Below, piece by piece: positions 34,791 to 43,216 of a stretch of DNA of 64,000 bases. The position numbers and the translations under genes were made by a program. Numbering within the stretch: position 1 is the first letter of the stretch; each line of letters begins with the position of its first letter. The stretch lies in NCBI RefSeq assembly GCF_009769385.1, contig NZ_VKAB01000017.1, positions 248,001-312,000 on the forward strand, given 5' to 3'. The stretch comes from Saccharothrix deserti (GTDB lineage: Bacteria > Actinomycetota > Actinomycetes > Mycobacteriales > Pseudonocardiaceae). The notes under the pieces were generated by a model. The model saw only the letters and a program-made list of their open reading frames with translations, had not been told where the DNA came from and did not search any database.

Positions 34791-34827
34791 TGGGCAAGTT
34801 CACATGATGGGCGCAGAGATCGTGAGG

Positions 34828-34833
34828 TATGCT
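34828..34833 (+). promoter_or_regulatory. leaderless-type -10 box of the second MarR gene
   Basis: TATGCT ends six bases before GTG 34840. The neighbouring GTATGCTAAC is partly palindromic and may also be the regulator's own site. Confidence 0.5.
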
Positions 34834-34839
34834 AACTAC

Positions 34840-35271
34840 GTGGTGGAGACCGAGGCGGAAGCGGGATTGGCGAGCCGGTTGCGGCTGGCCGTGGTCCGGT
34901 TGACCCGTCGGCTCCGCGCGCAGCGGGTGAACTCCGCGATCTCGCTCACCCAGGTGTCCGCGCTGTCCACGTTGCACAAGTGCGGACCCCTGACGCCGGG
35001 CGAGCTGGCCGCCAAGGAAGGCGTCCAGCCACCGTCGATGACCAGGGTGATCGCCGCCCTGGAGGAGTTCGGGTTCGCCACGCGCCGCCCCCACCCCACC
35101 GACGGCCGGCAGGCCATCGTGGAGCTGAGCGAGGCGGGGCTGAACTACATCAACGAAGAGGTGTCCGCCCGGGAAGCCTGGCTGGACAAGCGGTTGGCCG
35201 AGCTGACACCGGAGGAACGGGGCGTGCTGTCGCGCGCCGCCGAGATAATCGACAGGATGGCGGGGCAGTAA
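34840..35271 (+). CDS. MarR-family transcriptional regulator (Rv0880-like)
   Basis: A regulator of about 143 residues with LRLAVVRLTRRLRAQRVN, then LTPGELAAKEGVQPPSMTRVIAALEEFGFATRRPHPTDGRQAIVELSEAG, which holds the recognition helix and the wing DGRQ. GTG 34840 (leaderless after TATGCT) is preferred to ATG 34804, which would put the -10 box inside the coding region. It is 4 bp upstream of an MFS permease gene that it probably controls. Confidence 0.9.
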   Translation: MVETEAEAGLASRLRLAVVRLTRRLRAQRVNSAISLTQVSALSTLHKCGPLTPGELAAKEGVQPPSMTRVIAALEEFGFATRRPHPTDGRQAIVELSEAGLNYINEEVSAREAWLDKRLAELTPEERGVLSRAAEIIDRMAGQ

Positions 35272-35275
35272 CGAC

Positions 35276-36598
35276 GTGCCGGCGTACGCGGGTGGGGCAG
35301 AGACCGATCAACGCGATCGCAACACAGCCGCACCCCCGCCGCGCCGGCGCATGTTCGGTTCGCTGCGCGTGCGCAACTACCGCCTCTACGCCTCCGGCCA
35401 GGTCGTTTCCCTCGTCGGGCTGTGGATGCAGCGCGTCGCCCAGGACTGGCTGGTCCTGGAGCTGTCCGACGGTTCGCCGATCGCCCTCGGCATCGCCGCC
35501 GCGCTGCAGTTCGCGCCGACGTTGTTCCTGTCGTTGTGGGCCGGCGTGCTCGCGGACCGGATGGACAAGCGCAAGCTGCTCCTCGTGCTGGAGACCGGGC
35601 TCGGGCTCTGCGCGCTGACCCTCGGCCTGCTCGACGTCACCGGCGTGGTCCAGCTCTGGCACGTCTACCTGCTGTGCCTGCTGCTCGGCGCGGTGTCCGC
35701 GGTGGAGACGCCGGTGCGGCAGAGCTTCGTGGTCGAGATGGTCGGCCGCGACCAGCTCACCAACGCGGTCGCGTTGAACGCGATGACGTTCAACCTGGCC
35801 CGGATGGTCGGCCCGGCCGTCGCGGGCGTGCTGATCATCGTGGTCGGCACCGGCTGGGTGTTCCTGCTCAACGCGATCAGCTTCCTCGGCGTGATCGCCG
35901 GGCTGCTGCTCATGCGGGCCGCCGAACTGCACCGCGGCGACCCCGTGCCGCGCTCGAAGGGCCAGCTGCGGGAGGGCCTGCGGTACGTGCGCAAGCGCGC
36001 TGACCTGGTGATCCTGCTGTTCCTGGTGTTCTTCATCAGCACGTTCGGGCTGAACTTCTACGTCACGCTGGCCGTGCTGGCGCGCAACACGTTCGGCGGC
36101 GACGCCTCCGCGTACGGGCTGCTGTCCACGTTGCTCGCGGTCGGCACGCTGGCAGGCGCGACGTTGGCGGCCCGGCGCAGCGCCCGCGGGAAGCCGCGGT
36201 TGAGGCTGCTGATCCTGGGTGCGCTGGCGTTCGGCGCGTTGGAGGTCGTGGTCGGTCTGATGCCCACGATGTGGCTGTCCGGGCTGGCGCTGATCCCCAC
36301 CGGCATCGCGATGATGACGTTCACGACGACGGCCAACGCGACCGTGCAGCTGGCCGTGTCGCCCGCCATGCGCGGCCGGGTGATGGGCCTGTACATGCTG
36401 GTCTTCCTGGGCGGCAACCCGGTGGGCGGGCCGGTGATGGGCTGGCTCGCCGAGCACTTCACCGCACGGTCGCCGCTGGTCGTGGGCGGTGTGGTGTCGA
36501 TCCTGGCGGCCGTGGTCGGCGGGATCGTGCTGGCCCGGCGGGGCGGCCTCGCGCTGCCGGTGCACCGCCTGGCTCTGCGCCGCCGCTCCCGCGTCTGA
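35276..36598 (+). CDS. MFS transporter (EntS-type/MFS_3)
   Basis: A 440-residue permease with twelve predicted helices. Typical elements are RNYRLYASGQVVSLVGLWMQRVAQDWLVLEL, the loop GVLADRMDKRKLLL (signature between helices 2 and 3), and ETPVRQSFVVEMVGRDQLTNAVALNAMTFNLARMVGPAVAG. GTG 35276 follows the MarR stop by 4 bp, so the two form a regulator-efflux pair. Substrate unknown. Confidence 0.91.
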   Translation: MPAYAGGAETDQRDRNTAAPPPRRRMFGSLRVRNYRLYASGQVVSLVGLWMQRVAQDWLVLELSDGSPIALGIAAALQFAPTLFLSLWAGVLADRMDKRKLLLVLETGLGLCALTLGLLDVTGVVQLWHVYLLCLLLGAVSAVETPVRQSFVVEMVGRDQLTNAVALNAMTFNLARMVGPAVAGVLIIVVGTGWVFLLNAISFLGVIAGLLLMRAAELHRGDPVPRSKGQLREGLRYVRKRADLVILLFLVFFISTFGLNFYVTLAVLARNTFGGDASAYGLLSTLLAVGTLAGATLAARRSARGKPRLRLLILGALAFGALEVVVGLMPTMWLSGLALIPTGIAMMTFTTTANATVQLAVSPAMRGRVMGLYMLVFLGGNPVGGPVMGWLAEHFTARSPLVVGGVVSILAAVVGGIVLARRGGLALPVHRLALRRRSRV

Positions 36599-36608
36599 CA
36601 ATGGCCTG

Positions 36609-37373
36609 GTGGTCATCGCAACGGACTGGGTCCGGCTGCTCGTCGTCTGTCTGGTCTTCACCGCCGTCGCGGCCGCGGTCGTCTGGTGGGCCGGGCTGGC
36701 GTCGCCGAAACCGGTGGTCCGGGCCGCCTTGCGGGCGACGGCACAGCTGGCCGCCGTGTCGGCCGTCATCACGGTGGTGCTGGCGTCGTTGCCGCTGACG
36801 TCGGCGTTCCTGGTGCTGATGGCGGGCGTGGCCACGGGCACGTCCGCCGCGCGCACCAAGACCGGCAGGCGTGGGATCTGGGTGGCCGCCGCGATCCTCG
36901 CCGGGACAGTGCCGGCGATCGCGGGCCTGGTGGCGAGCGGTCTGGTGCCGTTGCGGGGCATCGCGCTGGTGCCGGTCGGCGGCATCCTCATCGGCGGCGC
37001 GATGACCGCCACCACGTTGTCCGTCCGGCGTGCGCTCGACACGTTGCGGGACCGGCACGGCGAGTACGAGGCCGCGCTGGCGCTCGGGTTCACCGAACCG
37101 GTCGCCGTGCGCGAGCTGGTGCGCCGCCCGGCCGCCGAAGCCCTGATCCCCGCACTCGACCAGACCCGGACGGTCGGCCTGGTCACGCTGCCCGGCGCGT
37201 TCGTCGGGATGCTCCTCGGCGGTGCGCCGGTGTGGCAGGCGGGCGCGTTGCAGCTCGTCGTGCTGCTGGGGCTGCTGGCGGTCGAGGCGGTGGCGATCGC
37301 GGTGGTGGTCGAACTGGTCGCTCGCGGCCTCGTGCGACGGACTGGTGCGACGGGCGAAGTTAGGCTAACCTAA
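36609..37373 (+). CDS. fetB: FetB-like (UPF0014) ABC permease
   Basis: A 254-residue integral membrane protein of the FetB/YbbM family, the permease of an iron-export ABC system in E. coli. Motifs: RAALRATAQLAAVSAVI, MAGVATGTSAARTK, VPVGGILIGGAMTATTLSVRRALDTL, EYEAALALGFTEPVAVRELVRRPAAEALIPALDQTRTVGLVTLPGAFVGMLLGG. GTG 36609 is preferred over the longer frame. No FetA ATPase is adjacent. The stop codon is part of an iron box, unusual support for a metal-linked role. It follows the MFS gene by 10 bp. Confidence 0.85.
   Translation: MVIATDWVRLLVVCLVFTAVAAAVVWWAGLASPKPVVRAALRATAQLAAVSAVITVVLASLPLTSAFLVLMAGVATGTSAARTKTGRRGIWVAAAILAGTVPAIAGLVASGLVPLRGIALVPVGGILIGGAMTATTLSVRRALDTLRDRHGEYEAALALGFTEPVAVRELVRRPAAEALIPALDQTRTVGLVTLPGAFVGMLLGGAPVWQAGALQLVVLLGLLAVEAVAIAVVVELVARGLVRRTGATGEVRLT
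37355..37373 (+). promoter_or_regulatory. IdeR/DmdR-type iron box overlapping the fetB stop codon
   Basis: TTAGGCTAACCTAA (37360-37373) is an exact match to the last 14 bases of the 19-bp IdeR consensus TTAGGTTAGGCTAACCTAA; the full window matches about 16 of 19. It ends in the fetB TAA. Confidence 0.6.
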
Positions 37374-37416
37374 GTCTCGTCGCTTCGTGGTGGGAGCGGC
37401 AGTCAGTTCGGGAACA

Positions 37417-37463
37417 GACGAGGCCCCGCCTCCCGGTCGTACCGCCGGGTCGCGGGGCCTCGT
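37417..37463 (+). terminator. terminator downstream of fetB and the iron box
   Basis: The stem ACGAGGCCCCGC / GCGGGGCCTCGT encloses a smaller GC hairpin. It closes the fetB transcript, or a short RNA starting at the iron box. Confidence 0.8.
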
Positions 37464-37639
37464 CGTATCGGCGGTGGTGCTTGTCGGAGCACCCGCCGAG
37501 TCTCGCGCAGGCCGTTCTGCCTGTAGTTGCCGAGTCAGTTGCCGAGTTGCTGTAGTTGCAATCTACGTGCGACAGCCGCGCGATGGGTGACCCCGGAAAC
37601 TGAGGTGCTCACGGCAGGCGTTCCTGTCACGATCGGAGC
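37464..37639 (+). promoter_or_regulatory. 176-bp leader of the ABC-F gene with direct repeats
   Basis: Repeats: CTGTAGTTGC at 37521-37530 and 37550-37559; AGTTGCCGAGT at 37525-37535 and 37537-37547. No credible leader peptide was found. GGAGCG precedes the GTG start. Attenuation of ABC-F genes by the leader is known elsewhere; here it is only possible. Confidence 0.35.
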
Positions 37640-39250
37640 GTGTTGACAGCCAGGAACGTCACGCTGTCGTTCGGTCCCCGGATCGTGCTCTCGGAGGTGG
37701 ATCTCGATGTTCCCGCAGGTGAACGCGTAGGCCTGGTCGCGCCGAACGGCGTCGGCAAATCGACCCTGCTGCGCGTGCTGGCGGGTGAGCTGGCACCGGA
37801 CTCGGGCACCGTCACCGCTCGCGGGGCGGTCGCGCACCTGACCCAGGAGACCGAGATCCGGCCCGGTGAGTCGCTGCGGGACCACCTGGCCCGCCGCACC
37901 GGCGTGGCAGCGGCGGTGCGGGAGTTCGAAGCCGCCACGGAGGCGTTGACGGAGGGCGCGCCGGGAGCCGAGGACTCCTACGCGCGGGCGTTCGACGCGT
38001 GGACCGCGTCCGGCGCCGCCGACTTCGCCGAACGCGCCGACGAGGTGTGCGAACGCCTCGGCCTGCCCGCGACGCTGCTCGACGAACGCGGTTCGGAGGA
38101 GCTGTCCGGTGGGCAGGCCGCGCGGTTACGGCTGGCGGCCGTGCTGCTGACCACGGCCGACGTGCTGTTGTTGGACGAGCCGACGAACGACCTCGACCTG
38201 GCCGGCCTGGAACTGCTGGAATCGCACGTCCTGCGCAGCCGGGCGGGCATGGTCCTGGTCAGCCACGACCGCGAGTTCCTCGCCCGCACCACTACCGCGA
38301 TCGCCGAGTTGGACGAGTTCAGCCACGGCGTCACCGTGTTCGGTGGCGGGTGGGACGCGTACGTGCAGGAGCAGGCTCACGCCCAACGGCGGGCGCGGGA
38401 GGAGTACGAGGCGTACGCGGCCAAGCGCGATGCGTTGACGCAGCGGGCCCGGCAGACCCGCGAGTGGTCCAAGGCGGGCGTGCGGCGCAACGCCAAGTCC
38501 GACGAGAGCGACAAGTTCATCAAGTTCTTCCGCAAGCAGGGCGCCGAGAACCTGGGCGCTCGGGCGTCCGCCGTGGACCGTGCGTTGGAGCGGCTGGAGG
38601 AGGTCGAGGAGCCGCGCGAGCCGTGGGAGCTGCGGTTGACGTTGCCGAGCGCGGGGCGGGGGAGCCAGGTCGCGTTCACCCTCCGTGGCGCCTCGGTCAG
38701 TCGCGGTGACGTGACGCTCGGGCCGATCGACCTCACCATCGGCGCGGGCGAGCGGTGGCGCATCACCGGGCCCAACGGTTCCGGCAAGTCGACGCTGCTC
38801 GGGGCGTTGCTGGGGCGGCTGCCGCTGGACTCCGGCGACCGCAGCCAGGGACCGGCGGTGGTGGTGGGCGAGGTCGACCAGGTGCGTGCGGACTTCGCGA
38901 CTTCGCGGCCCGTGCTGGACGTCGTCACCGCCTCGACCGGGCTGTCGGACGTGGAAGCCCGAACCCTTCTGGCGAAGTTCCGGGTGGGTGCGGACGCCGT
39001 GCTGCGGCCGGCGCGTTCGCTGTCGCCGGGGGAGCGGACCAGGGCTGGACTGGCGGTGCTGCAGGCCAGGGGGACCACGTGCCTGGTGCTGGACGAGCCG
39101 ACCAACCACCTCGACGTGGCGGCGATCGAACAACTCGAACAGGCGTTGGAGAGCTACGAGGGCACGCTCCTGCTGGTGACCCACGACCGGCGGCTCGCCT
39201 CGGCTGTGGGGGTTGACCGCACCTTGGACGTCCGGACCCTGGCAAGATAG
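37640..39250 (+). CDS. ABC-F family ATP-binding protein
   Basis: A 536-residue soluble protein with two ABC ATPase domains and no membrane part; ABC-F proteins act on the ribosome in translation or antibiotic protection. Domain 1: Walker A APNGVGKST, signature LSGGQAARLRLA, Walker B VLLLDEPTNDLD. The linker (about 240-330) is charged, with AYAAKRDALTQRARQTREWSKAG. Domain 2: GPNGSGKST, LSPGERTRAGLA, CLVLDEPTNHLD. Both catalytic Glu residues are present. Its own leader suggests separate control. The drug or ribosome state it serves cannot be read from sequence. Confidence 0.93.
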   Translation: MLTARNVTLSFGPRIVLSEVDLDVPAGERVGLVAPNGVGKSTLLRVLAGELAPDSGTVTARGAVAHLTQETEIRPGESLRDHLARRTGVAAAVREFEAATEALTEGAPGAEDSYARAFDAWTASGAADFAERADEVCERLGLPATLLDERGSEELSGGQAARLRLAAVLLTTADVLLLDEPTNDLDLAGLELLESHVLRSRAGMVLVSHDREFLARTTTAIAELDEFSHGVTVFGGGWDAYVQEQAHAQRRAREEYEAYAAKRDALTQRARQTREWSKAGVRRNAKSDESDKFIKFFRKQGAENLGARASAVDRALERLEEVEEPREPWELRLTLPSAGRGSQVAFTLRGASVSRGDVTLGPIDLTIGAGERWRITGPNGSGKSTLLGALLGRLPLDSGDRSQGPAVVVGEVDQVRADFATSRPVLDVVTASTGLSDVEARTLLAKFRVGADAVLRPARSLSPGERTRAGLAVLQARGTTCLVLDEPTNHLDVAAIEQLEQALESYEGTLLLVTHDRRLASAVGVDRTLDVRTLAR

Positions 39251-39254
39251 GCGC

Positions 39255-39665
39255 ATGGGCACCGAGGAGGACTGGCCGATCGAGCAGACGTGGTCACTGC
39301 GCAACACGCATTGGCACGCCTATGTGGAGCACACGTCACTCGACCACGCCTCCCCGCGCCAGGAGCGCCTGGAGCGCACGCCGGAAGAGGTTTTGACCAC
39401 GCCGACCGAGGTCGCCGCGTGGCTGGAGGTCAACCTGCGCAGCGCGACGAAGCCCGAGGAGGCGGGGAAGAAGCGCACGAAGGACGAGCGCGACTTCTCT
39501 GACTCGAATCGGGTGCACACGTCCCTGGCGTCGGCGGGCGAGAGCATCTACACGGGCGTGAAGGGCATGCTGACCCTCGCGGTGGAGGCGGTAACCCCCG
39601 ACGAGTGCCGCAGCTCCCACGACGGCGCCGACGTAGCCCCCCTGAAAGCCGGCCGCCGCCGCTGA
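39255..39665 (+). CDS. hypothetical protein, 136 residues
   Basis: A soluble, charged protein starting MGTEEDWPIEQTWSLRNTHW, with a Lys/Arg/Glu-rich centre (KPEEAGKKRTKDERDFSD) and a helical C-terminus ending AGRRR. No domain recognised. ATG 39255 lies 4 bp after the ABC-F stop, so the two may be co-transcribed. Codon use is like that of its neighbours. Confidence 0.6.
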   Translation: MGTEEDWPIEQTWSLRNTHWHAYVEHTSLDHASPRQERLERTPEEVLTTPTEVAAWLEVNLRSATKPEEAGKKRTKDERDFSDSNRVHTSLASAGESIYTGVKGMLTLAVEAVTPDECRSSHDGADVAPLKAGRRR

Positions 39666-40055
39666 CCTGCGGGTAAGGTTGGTCGGAGCACGCTCAAAGA
39701 TCACCCGAACGCGCGAACCAGGGCGGTTTCGGGATCGATGGAAACGCCAAATTCGTTGCCGGAAATATGGAGGCGCGGCGCCCCGGCCCCCGGTAACCCC
39801 AAGGCCCCACCGCGCCAGGATCCACCCCCAGGATCCGACAGGACACAGGACGACACACCGCCCTGGGACGCACCGCCTGGGACTCGCGGCCCCAGGCCGG
39901 ACCAGTGCCGGGATCGTGCAGGGTGGCTGTCGGGTGGGGCGCGTGTGGTCACGTTCGCGTACGGAGTGTCGGGAGCGGTGGGGCAGGGTGCCCGCCGCGC
40001 CCCGACAACGCGGCGGGCAGGTCCAGGGTGGGCTGCAGGCGTTCGGGGCGGCGGG
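39666..40055. other. 390-bp region without a supported gene
   Basis: It holds copy B of the 95-bp repeat at its left end and otherwise Pro-coding GC-rich sequence. Frames that cross it are of poor quality. No strong hairpin seen. Confidence 0.5.
39697..39791. repeat. 95-bp dispersed repeat, copy B
   Basis: Partner of copy A (32773-32867), in the same orientation about 6.9 kb away. Identical ends (AAGATCACCCGAACGCGCG and AGGCGCGGCGCCCCGGCC); 16 substitutions, mostly central, and no gaps. Confidence 0.9.
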
Positions 40056-41555
40056 TTACAGGCCCACGGGCCAGGTGTGCACGGGCTCGCCCGCGTGCGA
40101 CAGCTCGACGTAGCGCCCGAGCATGGCGTTCAGCGCGGCGTCCCGGTCGGCGCCCCGCTCCTCCAGCAGCGCCACCGTCTCGCGCTGCCACAGCGACCCC
40201 GTGCGCCGCGCCAGGCACCGCGCCTCGATCACCCCGAGGTAGCGTTCGCGGGCCTCGTCGGACACGCCGCACGCGCGCAGGCCGTCGTGCGCTAGCGGCA
40301 GCAGGCGGCGGAGGACGAGTTCGTCCGGTGGGGCCCAGCCGACGCCCGGCCAGTACAGCTGCGCACCCATGCCGTGCCGCGAACCGGCGTACAGGTTCTC
40401 CTCCGCCGCGTGGAACGACATCTGGGTCCACAAAGGACGTTCCAGCGTGGTCAAAGCGCGCTGCGCGCCGTAGAAGAACGCCGCGTTGGCCATCGTGTCG
40501 AGCACCGTCGGCCCGGACGGCAGCACGCGGTTCTCCACGCGCAGGTGCGGCACGCCGTCGACCACGTCGTACACCGGCCGGTTCCACCGCCACACGGTCC
40601 CGTTGTGCAACCGCAGCTCGGTCAACGACGGCGTCCCACCCGACCCCAGCACGTCCAACGGGTCCTCGTCACCGGTCTCCGGCAGCAACGCCGGGAAGTA
40701 CCGCACGTTCTCCTCGAACAAGTCGAAGATCGACGTGATCCACCGCTCACCGAACCACACCCGAGGCCGCACGCCCTGGTTCTTCAGCTCCTGCGTGCGC
40801 GTGTCCGTGGCCTGCAGGAACAGCGGTATCCGGGTCTCGTGCCACAACGCCCGCCCGAGCAGGAACGGCGAGTTCGCCGCGATCGCCACCTGCACCCCGG
40901 CCAACGCCTGCGCCACGTTCCAGTGCGCCGCGAAATCGTCCGGCGCGACCTGCAGGTGCAGCTGCACGGACGTGCAGGCCGCCTCCGGCATGATGGACTC
41001 GGCATAGCTGGACAGCTTCTCGCCCGCCCGCCCCGGCAGCGGCGCGCCCTCCATCGACAGCACGACCTCCTCGCCGCGCGCGGCCAGGATCTGGTCGTTC
41101 AACGTCGTGTACCGCGGCTGGTTCGACAGCCACCGCCGGTCGAGGTGCTCGTGCCGCAACGTCGGCAGCACCCCGATCATCACGATCGACGTCCCGGCGT
41201 CGTGCGCCTTGTCGTCGGCCGACGCCAGCGTGGAGACCAGTTCCCTCTCCAGGTCCAGCGTCTCGTTCCCGGCCAGCTCGCGCGGCGGGACGTTGACCTC
41301 CAGGTTGTGCTGACCCAGTTCCAGCGTGAACGACGGGTCGTCGATCTTCTCGAGCACCTCGGAGTTGGCCATCGCGGGCCGGCACGCCCGGTCGACCAGG
41401 TTCAGCTCGATCTCCAGCCCCATCTGCTGCCGGGGGAAGGAAAAGCTCTCCTCCGCCAGCATGGTCCCCAGCGCGTCCATGCACCGCTGCATGCGCTCGC
41501 GGTAGCGCCGGCGGTCCTCCCTGGTGAACGTCCGACTGGACACATCCGTACCCAT
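40056..41555 (-). CDS. GCS2-family glutamate-cysteine ligase-like enzyme
   Basis: A 499-residue ATP-dependent carboxylate-amine ligase of the GCS2 family. The N-terminal half has MGLEIELNLVDRACRPAM and the central catalytic part LELGQHNLEVNVPPREL with metal-binding acids. HLQVAPDDFAAHWN and SPFLLGRALWHETRIPL follow, and the tail contains HLRVENRVLPSGPTVLDTMANAAFF. It could make gamma-glutamylcysteine, the first ergothioneine precursor, or another gamma-glutamyl amide. ATG 41555 follows GGGAGG at good spacing; the TTG 41567 opening is not used. Monocistronic. Confidence 0.85.
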   Translation of the reverse strand: MGTDVSSRTFTREDRRRYRERMQRCMDALGTMLAEESFSFPRQQMGLEIELNLVDRACRPAMANSEVLEKIDDPSFTLELGQHNLEVNVPPRELAGNETLDLERELVSTLASADDKAHDAGTSIVMIGVLPTLRHEHLDRRWLSNQPRYTTLNDQILAARGEEVVLSMEGAPLPGRAGEKLSSYAESIMPEAACTSVQLHLQVAPDDFAAHWNVAQALAGVQVAIAANSPFLLGRALWHETRIPLFLQATDTRTQELKNQGVRPRVWFGERWITSIFDLFEENVRYFPALLPETGDEDPLDVLGSGGTPSLTELRLHNGTVWRWNRPVYDVVDGVPHLRVENRVLPSGPTVLDTMANAAFFYGAQRALTTLERPLWTQMSFHAAEENLYAGSRHGMGAQLYWPGVGWAPPDELVLRRLLPLAHDGLRACGVSDEARERYLGVIEARCLARRTGSLWQRETVALLEERGADRDAALNAMLGRYVELSHAGEPVHTWPVGL

Positions 41556-41674
41556 GCCGCCTCCCAAGTCGGTAGGGCTGCTCCGGCGGGCTTAGCGGAG
41601 GCCAACCGTGACACAGCAACCACCTGCCCGCCAACGCCCAAATCGGTGCTCTCTGTCACATGCTGGTAACAATA

Positions 41675-41688
41675 AGCAAGAACTTGCT
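41675..41688. promoter_or_regulatory. inverted repeat AGCAAG-AA-CTTGCT
   Basis: A 6+2+6 inverted repeat in the 206-bp divergent gap between the GCS2 ligase and the RNA methyltransferase genes; a possible operator. Confidence 0.35.
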
Positions 41689-41761
41689 GGTTGTGGGCCT
41701 GTGTTCGCGCGCCCCGATCTGCGAGGGGTGTTCACATGTTGGAAAGTGGGACACTGCTGCC

Positions 41762-42538
41762 GTGATCGAGATCGACGACCCGGCGGACCCCCGGCTGGAC
41801 GACTTCCGGGACCTGTCGACGGCCGACCGCCGCCCGGACCGCCCCGGCGGCCGGGGCCTGGTGATCGCCGAGGGCGTGGTGGTCGTCGAACGCCTCCTCG
41901 AGTCGCCCTACCCGGTGCGCGCGCTGCTCGGCGTGCGCCGCCGCGTGGAAGCCCTCGGAGACCTCCCGGCGCCCGCGTACGTCACGTCCGCCGAGGTCAT
42001 GGCCGAGGTGGTCGGCTTCCACCTCAACCGGGGCGTGCTCGCCGCCGCCGACCGCGCACCCCAGCCCGACCCGGCGGACCTCATCGCGTCGTCACGCCGC
42101 CTCGCCGTGCTGGAGGGCGTCGGCGACCACGAGAACCTGGGCTCGCTGTTCCGCAACGCCGCCGCGCTCGGCATCGACGGCGTGCTGCTCGGCCCGGGGT
42201 GCAGCGACCCGCTGTACCGGCGCAGCGTCCGCGTGTCGATGGGCCACGTGCTGCGCGTGCCGTTCGCCTCGATGCCGAACCTCCCCGAAGGCTTCGACCT
42301 GCTGCGGCGCAACGGTTTCACGGTCGCCGCACTCACCCCGCGCGCCGACTCGCTGAACCTGGCCGACGCCGGTCTGCGTGGCCGGAAGGTCGCCGTCCTG
42401 CTTGGATCCGAGGGACCTGGCCTCACCGACGAAGCCATCGCGGCGGCCGACGTCGCCGTCCGCATCCCCATGGCGGACGGGGTCGACTCGCTGAACGTCG
42501 CCACCGCCGCCGCGATCGCCTTCTACGCGATCGCCTGA
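41762..42538 (+). CDS. TrmH/SpoU-family RNA 2'-O-methyltransferase (Rv0881-like)
   Basis: A 258-residue SPOUT-class methyltransferase that uses SAM to methylate a ribose in tRNA or rRNA. The N-terminal substrate-binding part has RGLVIAEGVVVVERLLESPYPVRALL. The knotted catalytic domain has the three SpoU motifs: motif 1 GVGDHENLGSLFRNAAALG, motif 2 VAVLLGSEGPGL, motif 3 IPMADGVDSLNVATAAAI. GTG 41762 is chosen. Target position unknown. Confidence 0.94.
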   Translation: MIEIDDPADPRLDDFRDLSTADRRPDRPGGRGLVIAEGVVVVERLLESPYPVRALLGVRRRVEALGDLPAPAYVTSAEVMAEVVGFHLNRGVLAAADRAPQPDPADLIASSRRLAVLEGVGDHENLGSLFRNAAALGIDGVLLGPGCSDPLYRRSVRVSMGHVLRVPFASMPNLPEGFDLLRRNGFTVAALTPRADSLNLADAGLRGRKVAVLLGSEGPGLTDEAIAAADVAVRIPMADGVDSLNVATAAAIAFYAIA

Positions 42539-42574
42539 ACACGCTACGTTCACATCGAGCAGAGGAGGACGTAG

Positions 42575-43198
42575 GTGGAACTGCGGGTGCAGGACGGCAG
42601 GGCCGTGCTCGCCGGCCGCGACGACGCGGGCGAGCGGGAAGTCGACCCGCACACCCTCCCGCTCGGCGCCGGCCTCGCCGACGCGCTGCACGAGTGGGCG
42701 AAGGTGGCCGACGCGGTGCTGCGCACCGACGCGCCGTCGGACGGCGCGGCGATCGCCCTCGTGACCAGGCGCGGACACCAGTTGGCCGGCCGGTTGGCCG
42801 CCGACATGGGCACGCCCGTCGAGTACACCGACCCGGCGACCGGTGAACTGGTCGTCGTGGACGTCCCGAACGCGCCCACCGAGCCGGCCGACACCGCCGA
42901 GCCGGTCGACGAGCCGGAGGCCGAAGAGCGGGTGCCCCAGGAGGAAACCCCCTGGGGCACCGGCCTGACGGTCAGCCTGATCACCGCCGCCGTGGTGACG
43001 TTCACCGTGTTCACCCTGTCGGTGGGCCTGGGTGAGACCAGCCAGTGGCTCGCGCTGCTGGCGAACGTCCTGGTGGTCGGCGGCATCGCCCCCTCGGTGT
43101 GGCTGGCCCGCAACACGCCGGTGTGGCGGTGGGTCGCCTACGGCGTGGTCGCGGGCGTTCTCGTTGCCTGGCTCTCCCTCCTGCTGACCCTGCTTTAA
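42575..43198 (+). CDS. DUF2537 membrane protein (Rv0882-like)
   Basis: A 207-residue protein. A soluble acidic half of about 115 residues (ending in repeated Glu-Pro-Ala-Asp stretches) is followed by three membrane helices (about 130-150, 157-175, 183-205). The GTG start has GAGGAGG upstream and lies 36 bp after the methyltransferase gene, so co-transcription is likely, as in mycobacteria. Function unknown. Confidence 0.88.
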   Translation: MELRVQDGRAVLAGRDDAGEREVDPHTLPLGAGLADALHEWAKVADAVLRTDAPSDGAAIALVTRRGHQLAGRLAADMGTPVEYTDPATGELVVVDVPNAPTEPADTAEPVDEPEAEERVPQEETPWGTGLTVSLITAAVVTFTVFTLSVGLGETSQWLALLANVLVVGGIAPSVWLARNTPVWRWVAYGVVAGVLVAWLSLLLTLL

Positions 43199-43216
43199 GA
43201 CGCGGGGCTCCAGAAC

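Noticed and set aside
32773..39791. the 95-bp repeats as attachment sites of an integrated element
   Set aside because: Only 83% identical, no integrase or tRNA, and the genes between are backbone genes.
39701..39952. 83-codon minus-strand frame containing repeat copy B
   Set aside because: Upstream part has no ribosome-binding site or family features; only the shared repeat tail is conserved.
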